DNA of 64,000 nt from Subtercola endophyticus (GTDB taxonomy: Bacteria > Actinomycetota > Actinomycetes > Actinomycetales > Microbacteriaceae). Below, piece by piece: positions 16,179 to 24,485 of the stretch. The notes below the pieces were generated by a model, which did no database searches, was not told the DNA's origin, and saw only the letters and a program-made list of their open reading frames with translations. Position 1 is the stretch's first letter; every line of letters begins with the position of its first letter. Position numbers and translations under genes: made by a program. The stretch is from NCBI RefSeq assembly GCF_021044565.1, contig NZ_CP087997.1:1054001-1118000 (forward strand), read 5' to 3'.

Positions 16179-17496
16179 AGCGGGCACAGCAGAAACATTG
16201 GATGAGGCTGTCGCGGTGTCGGGGCGTCGGGTGTCGGGGCGTACGACGTCGGGCTACACAGAGCACGACACCGAGCGCCCGCTGCCCGAAGAGCACTACA
16301 CGAGGCGCAGCGATTTCGCTCGCGACCGGGCGCGCCTGCTGCACTCCGGCGCGCTGCGGCGCCTGGCCGCCAAGACCCAGGTGCTCTCTCCGACGGCCGA
16401 CCTCGATTTTGCGCGCAACCGCCTCACGCATTCCCTCGAAGTGGCTCAGGTCGGTCGAGAGCTCGCCGCGAGCCTCGGGCTCGACCCCGACGTGGTCGAC
16501 ACCGCCTGCCTCGCGCACGACCTCGGGCATCCACCGTTCGGTCATAACGGCGAACGGGCGCTCTCGGAGTGGGCCGACGACATCGGCGGGTTCGAGGGCA
16601 ACGCGCAGAGCCTGCGTATTCTCACCCGGCTCGAACCGAAGGTCTTCGACGACGACGGTCGCGGCTACGGCTTGAACCTCACTCGCGCCAGCCTCGACGC
16701 CAGCTGCAAGTATCCGTGGCCCGCCACCGAGGCGGTCGCCGACGCCAGCGGGCGGCAGAAGTTCGGGGTCTACCCCGACGACGAGCCGGTGTTCCGCTGG
16801 CTGCGCGAGCAGGCGCCAGACGGCCGGCTCTGCATCGAAGCGCAGGTGATGGATCTCTCTGACGACATCGCCTACTCGGTGCACGACTTCGAAGACGCCG
16901 TGCTCAACGGCTACATCGATGTGCCGGCGCTCGGCAGCCGAGTCGATCACGATGCGCTCGTCACCAGCATGCAGGCGTGGGTGGGCGAGGCCTTCGGTCA
17001 CGACGAGCTGGTCGCTGCTTTCGACCGGCTCGATTCGCTCGACATCTGGATCGACAGTTACGACGGCAGCAGGATTGCGCAGGCGCGCCTGAAGAACCTC
17101 ACCAGTCAGCTGATCGGGCGATTCTCGGGCTCGGCGACGCAGGCGACACGCGCTGCCTACGAAAGCACGAGCCTCACCCGGTACCGGGCTGACGTCATCG
17201 TGCCGCGTTCGGTAGCGGCCGAGATCGCCGTGCTCAAGGGGGTCGTCGCGGCCTTCGTGATGTCGAGCAGCAAGCGCAAGCCGCTCTACCGTGGCCAGCG
17301 GGTGCTGCTGGTCGAACTCGCCGAGCTGCTGCTCGCTGCGGGAGATGCGCACCTCGAGACCTCGTTCGCCGGCGACTGGGCCGTTGCCGACGACGACGAC
17401 GCACGTAAGCGCGTCATCGTCGATCAGGTCGCGAGCCTCACCGACCAGTCCGCGCTCGCCTGGCACCGCCGCCTCACCGCCGGCGACAAAGCGTAG
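16171..17496 (+). CDS. dgt: Deoxyguanosinetriphosphate triphosphohydrolase-like protein
   Basis: 441 residues from GTG 16171. HD-domain dNTPase family that releases triphosphate from dNTPs. Metal ligands are visible as RLTHSLEV (His87), CLAHDLGHPPFGH (His116, Asp117) and MDLSDDIAYSVHD. TRRSDFARDRARLLHSGALRRLAAKTQV is the usual N-terminal signature. It sits between dusB (8-bp overlap) and dnaG (8-nt gap), a frequent actinobacterial order, suggesting one operon. Confidence 0.95.
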   Translation: MAEAGTAETLDEAVAVSGRRVSGRTTSGYTEHDTERPLPEEHYTRRSDFARDRARLLHSGALRRLAAKTQVLSPTADLDFARNRLTHSLEVAQVGRELAASLGLDPDVVDTACLAHDLGHPPFGHNGERALSEWADDIGGFEGNAQSLRILTRLEPKVFDDDGRGYGLNLTRASLDASCKYPWPATEAVADASGRQKFGVYPDDEPVFRWLREQAPDGRLCIEAQVMDLSDDIAYSVHDFEDAVLNGYIDVPALGSRVDHDALVTSMQAWVGEAFGHDELVAAFDRLDSLDIWIDSYDGSRIAQARLKNLTSQLIGRFSGSATQATRAAYESTSLTRYRADVIVPRSVAAEIAVLKGVVAAFVMSSSKRKPLYRGQRVLLVELAELLLAAGDAHLETSFAGDWAVADDDDARKRVIVDQVASLTDQSALAWHRRLTAGDKA

Positions 17497-17504
17497 GCCC
17501 GCGC

Positions 17505-19655
17505 ATGGCCGGCCGCATTCTGCGCAGCGACATCGACGAGGTGCGTGCGCGTATCAACATCGCCGACGTGGTGGGGGAGTTCGTCACGCTGAAGAGCGCG
17601 GGAATCGGCTCGATGAAGGGTCTGTGCCCTTTTCACGACGAGCGGTCGCCGAGCTTTCATGTGCGACCTCAGGTCGGCTACTACCATTGCTTCGGCTGCG
17701 GAGAAGGAGGCGACGTCTTCACCTTTCTGCAGAAACTCGACCATGTCTCGTTCGCTGAAGCGGTCGAACGGCTCGCCGGTCAGATCGGTTACGAGCTGCA
17801 CTACGAAGACGGCGGTCAGGCCACCGACCACAGCAACCGTGCACGCCTGCTTGCGGCCAACGAGGCCGCTCGGCTCTGGTTCACCGAGCAACTCGGTACG
17901 GAGGGTGCGGATGCCGGGCGGCGCTTTCTCGGCGAACGCGGTTTCGACGCCGCCGCCGCGCAGCGCTTCGGCGTGGGCTACGCGCCGCAAGGCTGGGACA
18001 ACCTCGGCAAGCACCTGCGCGCGCTGGGATACACGGCAGAAGAACTGAGCACAGCCGGGCTCACCTCGACGGGGGAGCGCGGCAGTTACGACCGCTTTCG
18101 CGGCAGGCTCATCTGGCCCATCCGCGACCAGACGGGGCAGACCGTCGGGTTCGGTGCCCGCCGCTTGTACGACGACGACAAAGGCCCCAAGTACCTCAAC
18201 ACACCCGAGACGCCGGTCTATCACAAGTCGCAGGTGCTCTACGGGCTCGACCTGGCCAAGCGCGACATCGCGCGCAGCCGTCAGGTGGTGGTGGTCGAGG
18301 GCTACACCGACGTCATGGCGTGCCATCTCGCCGGAGTGACGACGGCCGTCGCGACCTGCGGTACGTCATTCGGCGTCGACCACATCAAGGTGATGCGCCG
18401 CATCCTGGGCGACGACACCACGGGCCTCGGCGAGGTCGTGTTCACGTTCGACCCCGACGCGGCCGGCCAGAAGGCGGCCATGCGGGCCTTCAGCGAAGAG
18501 CAGCGCTTTGCGGCCCAGACCTACGTGGCGGTCGCGCCCGACGGTCTCGATCCGTGCGACCTGCGGCTCAATCGCGGTGACGACGCGGTGCGCCGGCTCA
18601 TCTCATCGAAGAAGCCGATGTTTGAGTTCGTCATCAAGCAGAAGCTGTCGCAGTACAACCTGAACACCGTCGAGGGCCGTGCCGCCGCACTACGCGATGC
18701 CGCTCCGGTCGTCGCCGACATTCGCGATCCCGCCCTGCGCCCGGGTTATACGAGGGAACTCGCTCGGTTGCTCGGGGTCGACATCGGTGAGGTGTCACGG
18801 GCGGTCGAAGCGAGCAGCAGAACACAGTCCACAACAGCCTCAGCGGGCTCTGGAGGGTCGTCGCGCGCGGCGTCATCAGGTTCTTCTGGGGCGGGCTCAT
18901 CGGGCTCGTGGGGGTCGTCTGCGGGCGGCAGGCACTCGGCGGGTGCAGCCCACGCGGGCGCGAGCCCAGTCGGTGCAGGCTCCGTCAGTGCAGGCCAGGT
19001 GGGTGCAGGCCAAGTGGGTTCAGGCCAAGTGGGCGCCGGTCAGGGCAGCGCACGCGCCGGCTCCGGACAGGGCACTTCAGGTCAGGCCACCTCGGGTCAG
19101 GGAACTTTCGGTCAGGGCGCCGCCGCGTACGGCGCGGAGCAGTTCATTCCCGCCACGATCATCCCGTCGGCGACGCCGGCGGTGTCGCTGACGTCGTTGC
19201 CGGCGACGACATCCGCCCGCCTCGAGCGCGATGCGCTGATGGCGATGCTGCAATACCCCACCTCGGTGGGCCGCGAGCTGATGGCACGGGCATCCGGTGT
19301 CGGCTACAGCAACGCTGCGCTGGCTGCCGTTCGCGACGCGATCGCACTGTCGATCGACTCGTTCGAGGCGCCCGACTGGGTCGGAATCATCGTCGGCGCA
19401 GTGCAGCCCGAGTACAAGGGCCTTGTCGAGCAACTCGCCGTGGCGCCGATTCCCGAGCGCCCCGAGCGTGAACTAGACGTGTACTTGCGCCGCGTGACCT
19501 CGTCGCTGATCGAGCGACACCTCGTGCGGCGCAAAGAAGAGGTGCTGGGCCAGCTTCAGCGAACGGATGCAACGGCAGAGCCCGACGCGTATCGCACCCT
19601 GCAGCGCGAACTCGTACAGCTCGAGGCCGATCGGCGCACCATCCACGCCGACTGA
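17505..19655 (+). CDS. dnaG: DNA primase
   Basis: 716 residues, longer than the usual ~600-640. The zinc finger at residues 41-65 is CPFH...CFGC (Cys41, His44, Cys62, Cys65). The RNA polymerase/TOPRIM core follows, with VVVVEGYTDVMACH (catalytic Glu near 264) and FTFDPDAAGQKA. The C-terminal helicase-binding domain covers about 560-716. The extra length is a Gly/Ser/Ala/Gln-rich linker at about 436-550 containing repeated GQVGAGQVGSG units. Start ATG 17505 gives the standard MAGRI start. Last gene of the dusB-dgt-dnaG run. Confidence 0.96.
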   Translation: MAGRILRSDIDEVRARINIADVVGEFVTLKSAGIGSMKGLCPFHDERSPSFHVRPQVGYYHCFGCGEGGDVFTFLQKLDHVSFAEAVERLAGQIGYELHYEDGGQATDHSNRARLLAANEAARLWFTEQLGTEGADAGRRFLGERGFDAAAAQRFGVGYAPQGWDNLGKHLRALGYTAEELSTAGLTSTGERGSYDRFRGRLIWPIRDQTGQTVGFGARRLYDDDKGPKYLNTPETPVYHKSQVLYGLDLAKRDIARSRQVVVVEGYTDVMACHLAGVTTAVATCGTSFGVDHIKVMRRILGDDTTGLGEVVFTFDPDAAGQKAAMRAFSEEQRFAAQTYVAVAPDGLDPCDLRLNRGDDAVRRLISSKKPMFEFVIKQKLSQYNLNTVEGRAAALRDAAPVVADIRDPALRPGYTRELARLLGVDIGEVSRAVEASSRTQSTTASAGSGGSSRAASSGSSGAGSSGSWGSSAGGRHSAGAAHAGASPVGAGSVSAGQVGAGQVGSGQVGAGQGSARAGSGQGTSGQATSGQGTFGQGAAAYGAEQFIPATIIPSATPAVSLTSLPATTSARLERDALMAMLQYPTSVGRELMARASGVGYSNAALAAVRDAIALSIDSFEAPDWVGIIVGAVQPEYKGLVEQLAVAPIPERPERELDVYLRRVTSSLIERHLVRRKEEVLGQLQRTDATAEPDAYRTLQRELVQLEADRRTIHAD
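18810..19140 (+). repeat. Repeat-rich linker within dnaG
   Basis: The DNA between the TOPRIM core and the helicase-binding domain holds degenerate short repeats (GTGGGTGCAGGCCAA-like units near 18990-19040) encoding G-Q-V-G/S-A-type peptides. Composition is Gly/Ser/Ala/Gln only, with no predicted fold. Confidence 0.8.
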
Positions 19656-19720
19656 GCCGCACCACGCGGGGGGCGCCACCGCGGCACCGCGCGGGGGCGC
19701 GATTCGTGAAAGCGACCCTT

Positions 19721-19760
19721 GCGGACGAGAGCGACCAGCGCGGCGGTCGCTCTCGTCCGC
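19721..19760. terminator. Perfect 16-bp hairpin downstream of dnaG
   Basis: GCGGACGAGAGCGACC (19721-19736) and its complement (19745-19760) flank an 8-nt loop, 65 nt after the dnaG stop. A third partial copy of the right arm (TCGCTCTCGT) follows. Probable terminator. Confidence 0.65.
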
Positions 19761-19837
19761 ACATGTCGCTCTCGTTGCGCCGATCGTCGAGTTGCGGCCC
19801 GCCGCGGTAGGTCGGAGCCAGCACTGCGTGGCGTTGT

Positions 19838-19843
19838 TAGGCT
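19838..19843 (+). promoter_or_regulatory. Predicted -10 element of a leaderless promoter for the ABC ATPase
   Basis: TAGGCT fits TANNNT and ends 6 nt before the ATG at 19850. No Shine-Dalgarno sequence is present between the hexamer and the start. Confidence 0.4.
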
Positions 19844-19849
19844 CGCAGA

Positions 19850-20659
19850 ATGAGTGAGCCCGTACTGCTGGCGTCTGACGTCACCATCGAGTACCCCGCG
19901 CACAGCGTGAGCCCCGCCTACACGGCGGTGCGCGGTGTGAGCTTGCGCATCGAGCCGGGCGAGATCGTCGGTCTGGTCGGTTCGAGCGGTTCGGGCAAGT
20001 CCACATTCGCTCGCGTGGCGGCAGGCCAGGCGACGAGCGGAAACCGCGAATCGACCCCGCGCGTCGTCGGCGGTTCGCTCAGCGTTCTCGGTTACGACTT
20101 GCGAAAAGGCGTGCACGGTCGCAAACTCAACCGGCTGACGTTCGGCGTGGGGTACCTGGCCCAAGATTCGTCGAGTGCGCTCACATCGAATATGACGATC
20201 GCCGAATCGGTCGCCGAGCCGCTCTTCGCCCGAGACCGGCGGTACAACGAAAAAGACGCCAGTCTCCGTGTCGCGACCCTGCTCGACGCCCTGCTGCTGG
20301 CGAACGGTACGGCGCTGAAACTGCCGCACGAGCTCTCGAGCGGGCAGCGTCAACGGGTCGCGATTGCGCGGTCGCTCATCCTCGACCCGGTCTTTCTGGT
20401 GGTCGACGAGCCGACAGCCGGGGTCGACGTATCGGTGCGCGGCCCCGTCATCGACGTGATCTCGAAGCTGCAGCGCGAGCGCGGGGCCACGGCCCTCATC
20501 GTGAGCCACGACCTCGAGGTCCTGCGCAAGTCGGTCGACCGCATCGTGGTGCTGCACGAGGGCGTCGTCGTGGGGCTGGGCACGATCGACGAGGTGCTGG
20601 GCGATCCACGGCATCCGTATGTCGCCGGATTGGCCAAAGCGCGCGAAAAGCGGGCCTGA
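19850..20659 (+). CDS. Orphan ABC transporter ATP-binding protein (Opp/Dpp-like)
   Basis: 269 residues. Walker A is GSSGSGKST, the signature is LSSGQRQRVAIARSL, and Walker B is VFLVVDEPTAGVD followed by the H-loop IVSHD. The C-terminal DPRHPYVAGL is typical of the peptide/nickel (OppD/DppF-type) importer ATPases. No permease or binding protein gene adjoins it; upstream is dnaG and downstream is tRNA-Asn, so its partner is elsewhere or it has another role. Predicted cytoplasmic, membrane-associated through its partner. Confidence 0.9.
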   Translation: MSEPVLLASDVTIEYPAHSVSPAYTAVRGVSLRIEPGEIVGLVGSSGSGKSTFARVAAGQATSGNRESTPRVVGGSLSVLGYDLRKGVHGRKLNRLTFGVGYLAQDSSSALTSNMTIAESVAEPLFARDRRYNEKDASLRVATLLDALLLANGTALKLPHELSSGQRQRVAIARSLILDPVFLVVDEPTAGVDVSVRGPVIDVISKLQRERGATALIVSHDLEVLRKSVDRIVVLHEGVVVGLGTIDEVLGDPRHPYVAGLAKAREKRA

Positions 20660-20715
20660 ACGCGACGTTTGCGAGCAGGCTGAGGGTCGCTCGATTTAGT
20701 GATGCGGTGTTTCGT

Positions 20716-20721
20716 GATAAT
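20716..20721 (+). promoter_or_regulatory. Probable -10 element of the tRNA-Asn promoter
   Basis: GATAAT (five of six TATAAT positions) ends 21 nt before the tRNA, leaving a short 5' leader for RNase P. The -35 region at about 20691-20698 is weak. Confidence 0.4.
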
Positions 20722-20742
20722 GTAACCAAGCTGTTTCAGCAT

Positions 20743-20815
20743 TCCTCGATAGCTCAATTGGCAGAGCAGCCGGCTGTTAACCGGCAGGTTCTTGGTTCGA
20801 GTCCAAGTCGGGGAG
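20743..20815 (+). tRNA. tRNA-Asn (anticodon GTT)
   Basis: 73 nt folding into a full cloverleaf: acceptor TCCTCGA/TCGGGGA, D-loop AATTGGCAGA, anticodon arm GCCGG-CTGTTAA-CCGGC, T-arm CTTGG-TTCGAGT-CCAAG. The discriminator base is G and CCA is not encoded. The longer open frame running through it is spurious. Confidence 0.97.
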
Positions 20816-20817
20816 CG

Positions 20818-20853
20818 AAAAGGTCGTCAGGGCTCCACCCCGGCGGCCTTTTT
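20818..20853 (+). terminator. Intrinsic terminator after tRNA-Asn
   Basis: AAAAGGTCGTC pairs with GGCGGCCTTTT through a stem with two G-U pairs and a 13-nt loop, and ends in five T. This is the one classical U-tract terminator that I could see in the window. Confidence 0.75.
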
Positions 20854-20879
20854 CTCATCTCCCAGCGAATTCCTGGGCT

Positions 20880-21259
20880 CGTAACCGGCATAACCCCGAA
20901 TTCCTTCGGGCGCAACGTGTCGGCTTCTGGCTCACCGGTTTCGTCGTGTTCGTGGGCTGGAACATCACGACCGTGATCGGCGACGTGAGCGCCTACGGAC
21001 TCGCCGCCGCCGCCGCGGCCTTTCTCGGGCTGCTCTGGCCCCGTCTGAAGCATCTGCAGGCTCCGGCCGTCGCAGTGGCCGCCGGGCTCGTTGCGGCCCT
21101 GCTGACGCCTGTTCTCGCGCCGGTCTGCCGCTCACCGTCGCCGCTGTGGTCGCGGTGGGGGTCGGGCTGACGAATTGGCTCGGCCCACGATCTCATCGCG
21201 GCAGTGGCGAGCCGCCCGACACCGCGGAGATCGCTCCGATCGAGGGGATGCCCTCGTGA
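20880..21259 (+). pseudogene. azlC: azlC remnant (branched-chain amino acid export, large subunit), 5'-truncated and frameshifted
   Basis: Translation from about 20907 gives RVGFWLTGFVVFVGWNIT, then an Ala-rich helix and FLGLLWPRLKHLQAPAVAVAAG, matching the C-terminal third of AzlC permeases. A frameshift near 21120 (CCGG) shifts the frame; the other frame continues GLPLTVAAVVAVGVGLTNWLG to a TGA at 21257-21259. The N-terminal two thirds, which should lie where tRNA-Asn and its terminator now are, are missing, and part of the loop after GWNIT is deleted. The stop overlaps the azlD start by GTGA as in intact pairs. Confidence 0.75.
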
Positions 21260-21430
21260 CGATGTGGCAGCTCATCATTCTGGCGTCTCTGGCCTGTTTC
21301 GCGCTCGGTTCGCCGGCTACCTGATTCCGCCGGCCGTGTTCGCGCGGCCTACGCCCGCCCGAGTCGCCAATCTGCTCACGATCGGCTTGCTCGCCGCGGG
21401 GCGCGCCGCCGCGCAAACCCTGGCCGGGGC
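21256..21430 (+). pseudogene. azlD: azlD remnant (branched-chain amino acid export, small subunit)
   Basis: GTG 21256 starts VTMWQLIILASLACFAL, the AzlD N-terminus. A frameshift near 21302 moves to FAGYLIPPAVFARPTPARVANLLTIGLLAA, then the similarity degrades and the gene is cut where the convergent def gene begins. The third helix region is lost. Together with the azlC remnant this marks a dead AzlCD exporter next to tRNA-Asn. Confidence 0.75.
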
Positions 21431-21999
21431 TACGCGCCGCCGTCGAAGGTGTCGACGCCGGGCATCCAGCTCTGCCCAGGGGCACCCCAGCTGCGCTTGC
21501 GGGCGATCTTCGCCGCCGCCTTGGCGTAGGGGTATTCGAGCCGGTCGATGTACAAATACCCGTCGAGGTGGTCGTACTCGTGCTGAAAGATGCGCGCCAG
21601 CCAGCCGTCCGTCTCGATCTCGTAGGGAACGTTGTCGATGTCGACCGCCCGAAGCAGCGCCGTGCTCGAGCGCACCAGAGGAAACCGTTCACCGGGAAAC
21701 GACAGGCAGCCCTCGGAGTCGGATTCCTCGGCCTCGACTACCGGCGGCGGGCTGATCAGCAACACCGGGTTGATCGCGGTGCCCTCGTGCTTGACTCCGT
21801 CGCCGTCAGTGAATTCGTACACGAACAGCCGCAGCGGAACGCCGACTTGGGGAGCGGCGAGGCCGACGCCCGGGGCGAGGTGCATCGTCTCCACCATGTC
21901 GGCGACGAGCGTGCGCAGGTCGGAATCGAACTGGGTCACCGGGGCCGCGGGTGCGTGCAGCACCGGGTCGCCCGAGATGCGGATCGGAAGAACGGCCAT
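21430..21999 (-). CDS. def: Peptide deformylase
   Basis: 189 residues. Removes the formyl group from nascent N-terminal Met. All three metal-site motifs are intact: GVGLAAPQVGVPLR, EGCLSFPGE (Cys98) and FQHEYDHLDGYLYIDRL (His140, Glu141, His144). ATG 21999 begins MAVLPIRISGDPVLH as in the family. The gene is convergent with the azlD relic, whose decayed end it overlaps or abuts, and divergent from the DMT transporter at 22085. Confidence 0.96.
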   Translation of the reverse strand: MAVLPIRISGDPVLHAPAAPVTQFDSDLRTLVADMVETMHLAPGVGLAAPQVGVPLRLFVYEFTDGDGVKHEGTAINPVLLISPPPVVEAEESDSEGCLSFPGERFPLVRSSTALLRAVDIDNVPYEIETDGWLARIFQHEYDHLDGYLYIDRLEYPYAKAAAKIARKRSWGAPGQSWMPGVDTFDGGA

Positions 22000-22005
22000 T
22001 CGCCA

Positions 22006-22011
22006 AGTTTA
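22006..22011 (-). promoter_or_regulatory. Predicted -10 element of a leaderless def promoter
   Basis: On the minus strand TAAACT ends 6 nt before the def ATG, matching TANNNT-N6-ATG. No ribosome binding site precedes def. Confidence 0.4.
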
Positions 22012-22072
22012 TGGGAACGCTCCGTGCCGGGCTGCCTGGCGTGCCTGCCAGCCCTCCGCCAGCAAATCGCGG

Positions 22073-22078
22073 TACTGT
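22073..22078 (+). promoter_or_regulatory. Predicted -10 element of a leaderless promoter for the DMT transporter
   Basis: TACTGT ends 6 nt before GTG 22085 (TANNNT-N6-GTG). No ribosome binding site is present. It also supports choosing GTG 22085 as the start. Confidence 0.45.
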
Positions 22079-22084
22079 CGGAAA

Positions 22085-23002
22085 GTGTCCCTCGACCTCG
22101 CTCTGGCCTCAGCACAGCTGAGCCTGAACCCCGCGCAGTTCCTGGGCATTCCTGTTGCTCTGCTCGGCGCCGTGTTCTTGTCGTTCGGCGCGCAACTGCA
22201 GCACAGCGGCGTCAAGAAGGTCGAAGCGCGAAGTACCCGCAAGGTGACCGGCGGGCTGGATCTCGGTCAGTTCGGTGCGCTGTTCAGCCGCCCCTCGTGG
22301 GTTTTCGGCACCCTGATGCTCGGCGGCGCGATCGTGCTGCAGCTGGTCGCTCTGAGTCTGTCGCCGCTCATCGTGGTGCAGCCCCTCGGTGCAGTGGCGC
22401 TGGTCATCACGGCGATTCTCAATTCACGGGTCTCGCACTCCAAGCTGAACCGGGCATCCGTGATCTCGGTCATCATGTGCGTCGGCGGGGTTGGTGCTTT
22501 TGTCTTGATCGCCGCTTTCAGCGCCGTCGACACCCCGGTGAGCGACCAGCAACTCGAAACGGTCGCCAGCATCATGGCGATTGTTCTCGTGGTGTTCGTC
22601 GTGGCGTTCGTGCTGTTCCGCAAGCGCATGAAAGCGGTCGCCTACATCGTGGGTGCCGGTGTGCTCTACGGCTTCGTCGCCACCCTCGCCAAGGTGGTCA
22701 TCAGCCGCATCCAGCAGGGCGATTTCGAGTGGCTCACCTTCATCTGCCTGCTCGGGATGATCGTGGGCTCCGCCGCGGGCGCGTACCTCATTCAGACGGC
22801 CTACACACTGGGCCCGCCCGACCTCGTGATCGCCGGTCTCACCGTGATCGACCCGATCGTCGCGGTCGGAATCGGCATCGTCGTGCTCAACGAAGCGTCG
22901 CAGGCCCCAACCATCGCACTTGTCGGCTTTGCCTTGACGGGAATCTTGGCAATACTGGGTGTGTTCGGTCTGGCCCGATATCATCCTCAGAGCGAACACT
23001 AG
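22085..23002 (+). CDS. DMT superfamily (NIPA/EamA-like) membrane transporter
   Basis: 305 residues with nine or ten predicted transmembrane helices. The pattern GAVFLSFGAQLQHSGVKK, LSPLIVVQPLGAVALVITAILNSRV and the duplicated second half IQTAYTLGPPDLVIAGLTVIDPIVAVGIGIVVLNE matches NIPA/DMT-type transporters of actinobacteria. GTG 22085 was chosen because a -10-like hexamer ends 6 nt upstream and the first helix follows; the upstream open frame crosses the divergent def gene. The next gene starts 9 nt after its stop, so they are probably cotranscribed. Substrate unknown. Confidence 0.85.
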   Translation: MSLDLALASAQLSLNPAQFLGIPVALLGAVFLSFGAQLQHSGVKKVEARSTRKVTGGLDLGQFGALFSRPSWVFGTLMLGGAIVLQLVALSLSPLIVVQPLGAVALVITAILNSRVSHSKLNRASVISVIMCVGGVGAFVLIAAFSAVDTPVSDQQLETVASIMAIVLVVFVVAFVLFRKRMKAVAYIVGAGVLYGFVATLAKVVISRIQQGDFEWLTFICLLGMIVGSAAGAYLIQTAYTLGPPDLVIAGLTVIDPIVAVGIGIVVLNEASQAPTIALVGFALTGILAILGVFGLARYHPQSEH

Positions 23003-23011
23003 GAGCCCTAC

Positions 23012-24400
23012 TTGTCAGATACTTCCGGAACCAACACCGCCCCCTCGGCGGCGCGCCCCGAGAAGCCTGTGCAGCCGCGTGCCGAAACGGGCATCACGGC
23101 GCGCACCGACAAGCCGCTCACGGTCGTCATCGGCGCAGACACGTTCTCGCCGAACGTCAATGGCAGCGCCCGGTTCTCGCAGCGTCTCGCGTCGGGCCTC
23201 GCCGCTCGCGGCCACGACGTGCACGTGGTGGCGCCTGCGGCTACGCGCAAGCACGGCACCTGGGTCGAAGAGTACGACGGCCAAGACATCACAGTGCACC
23301 GGCTGCGCAGCTACCGCTGGTATCCGCATGACTGGCTGCGCTGGTCGGAGCCGTGGTTCATCAATAAGAACAGCGACCGCATTCTCGACGAGGTCGACCC
23401 CGACGTCGTGCACTTCCAGTCGCACATCATCGTGGGTCGTGGCCTGTCGATCGCCGCGCGCAAACGCGGTGGCGTTCGTATCATCGGCACCAACCACTTC
23501 ATGCCCGAGAACCTGCTCGAGTTCACGCTGCTGCCGAAGTCTTGGCAAGAGCGAGCCGTGGGCATGGCCTGGCGCGCAGCCAAACGCACCTTCGGCCGGG
23601 CCGACGTGGTCACCACACCGACGCAGAGCGCGGCAGACTTTCTCGAGAAGTACACCGGGCTCGACGGCGTGCTCGCCATCTCGTGCGGAATCGACGCCGA
23701 GAACTACACACCCGACTTCACCCCGCGCACCGAGAACCGCATTCTGTTCGTCGGCCGGGTCACGGGCGAGAAGCAGATCGACGTGCTCATCAAGGCGATG
23801 ACGCTACTGCCGGCCGACCTCGACGCGAAGCTCGACATCGTGGGCGGCGGTGACCTGCTCAAGCACCTCGAGAACCTCGCCAAGCAGCTCGGGGTGGCCG
23901 ACCGCGTGAACTTCACCGGTTATGTCACCGAAGACGAGCTGCGCGCGGCCTACACGAACGCCACTGTCTTCGCTATGCCGTCGATCGCCGAGCTGCAGAG
24001 CATCGCCACCATGGAGGCCATGGCCTCCGGCCTGCCCGTCGTCGCCGCGAACGCCATGGCGTTGCCCCACCTCGTCAAAGACGACCAGAACGGCTTCTTG
24101 TTCCAGCCCGGCGATGCTCAAGAGCTCGCCGACAAGCTGGAGCGCCTGCTGCGGCTTCCGCAAGAAGAACTCGACACGTTCAAACGCGCGTCGCTGCGCT
24201 TCATTCAGGCCCACGACCTGCAACGCACCATCATGACGTTCGAGCAGCTCTACCGCGGGGCATCCGAGATCGACGTGCCCGCACTCGAGGCCGAACTCGC
24301 CGCCGAGGCGACGGCCGGGGCGAGTGCCGGGGCGGCTGTGCCCGCTGCACCGGATGCTCTGCAGCACGTTCCCGTCGACTCCACCGACGCGGCCCACTAG
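23012..24400 (+). CDS. GT4 family glycosyltransferase
   Basis: 462 residues starting at TTG 23012, 6 nt after AGGAG. GT-B fold: N-terminal domain with FSPNVNGSARFSQRLASGLAARGHDVHVVAP and VHFQSHIIVGRG; the C-terminal donor-binding domain begins ILFVGRVTGEKQIDVLIKAM and carries the E-x7-E motif in AELQSIATMEAMASGLPVV. This group includes mannosyl- and glucosyltransferases that act on membrane glycerolipids or phosphatidylinositol; membrane glycolipid synthesis is plausible. The last ~40 residues are an Ala-rich tail. It is convergent with the metallopeptidase-like gene at 24486. Confidence 0.88.
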   Translation: MSDTSGTNTAPSAARPEKPVQPRAETGITARTDKPLTVVIGADTFSPNVNGSARFSQRLASGLAARGHDVHVVAPAATRKHGTWVEEYDGQDITVHRLRSYRWYPHDWLRWSEPWFINKNSDRILDEVDPDVVHFQSHIIVGRGLSIAARKRGGVRIIGTNHFMPENLLEFTLLPKSWQERAVGMAWRAAKRTFGRADVVTTPTQSAADFLEKYTGLDGVLAISCGIDAENYTPDFTPRTENRILFVGRVTGEKQIDVLIKAMTLLPADLDAKLDIVGGGDLLKHLENLAKQLGVADRVNFTGYVTEDELRAAYTNATVFAMPSIAELQSIATMEAMASGLPVVAANAMALPHLVKDDQNGFLFQPGDAQELADKLERLLRLPQEELDTFKRASLRFIQAHDLQRTIMTFEQLYRGASEIDVPALEAELAAEATAGASAGAAVPAAPDALQHVPVDSTDAAH

Positions 24401-24485
24401 CCGCGGCGTTAATGGCTGCGGTCGCGGCGCCCTGAGCTCTCAGCGGCGTCGCGCCGCCAGGCCGGCAGGGCAGCCCGGATCTGCG

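Noticed and set aside
20707..20976. 89-codon ORF over tRNA-Asn
   Set aside because: It runs through the whole tRNA and its terminator, so it is a chance open frame.
20743..21430. Integrated prophage or island at tRNA-Asn
   Set aside because: No integrase, no repeat of the tRNA 3' end and no phage genes are present; only the azlCD decay suggests a past event.
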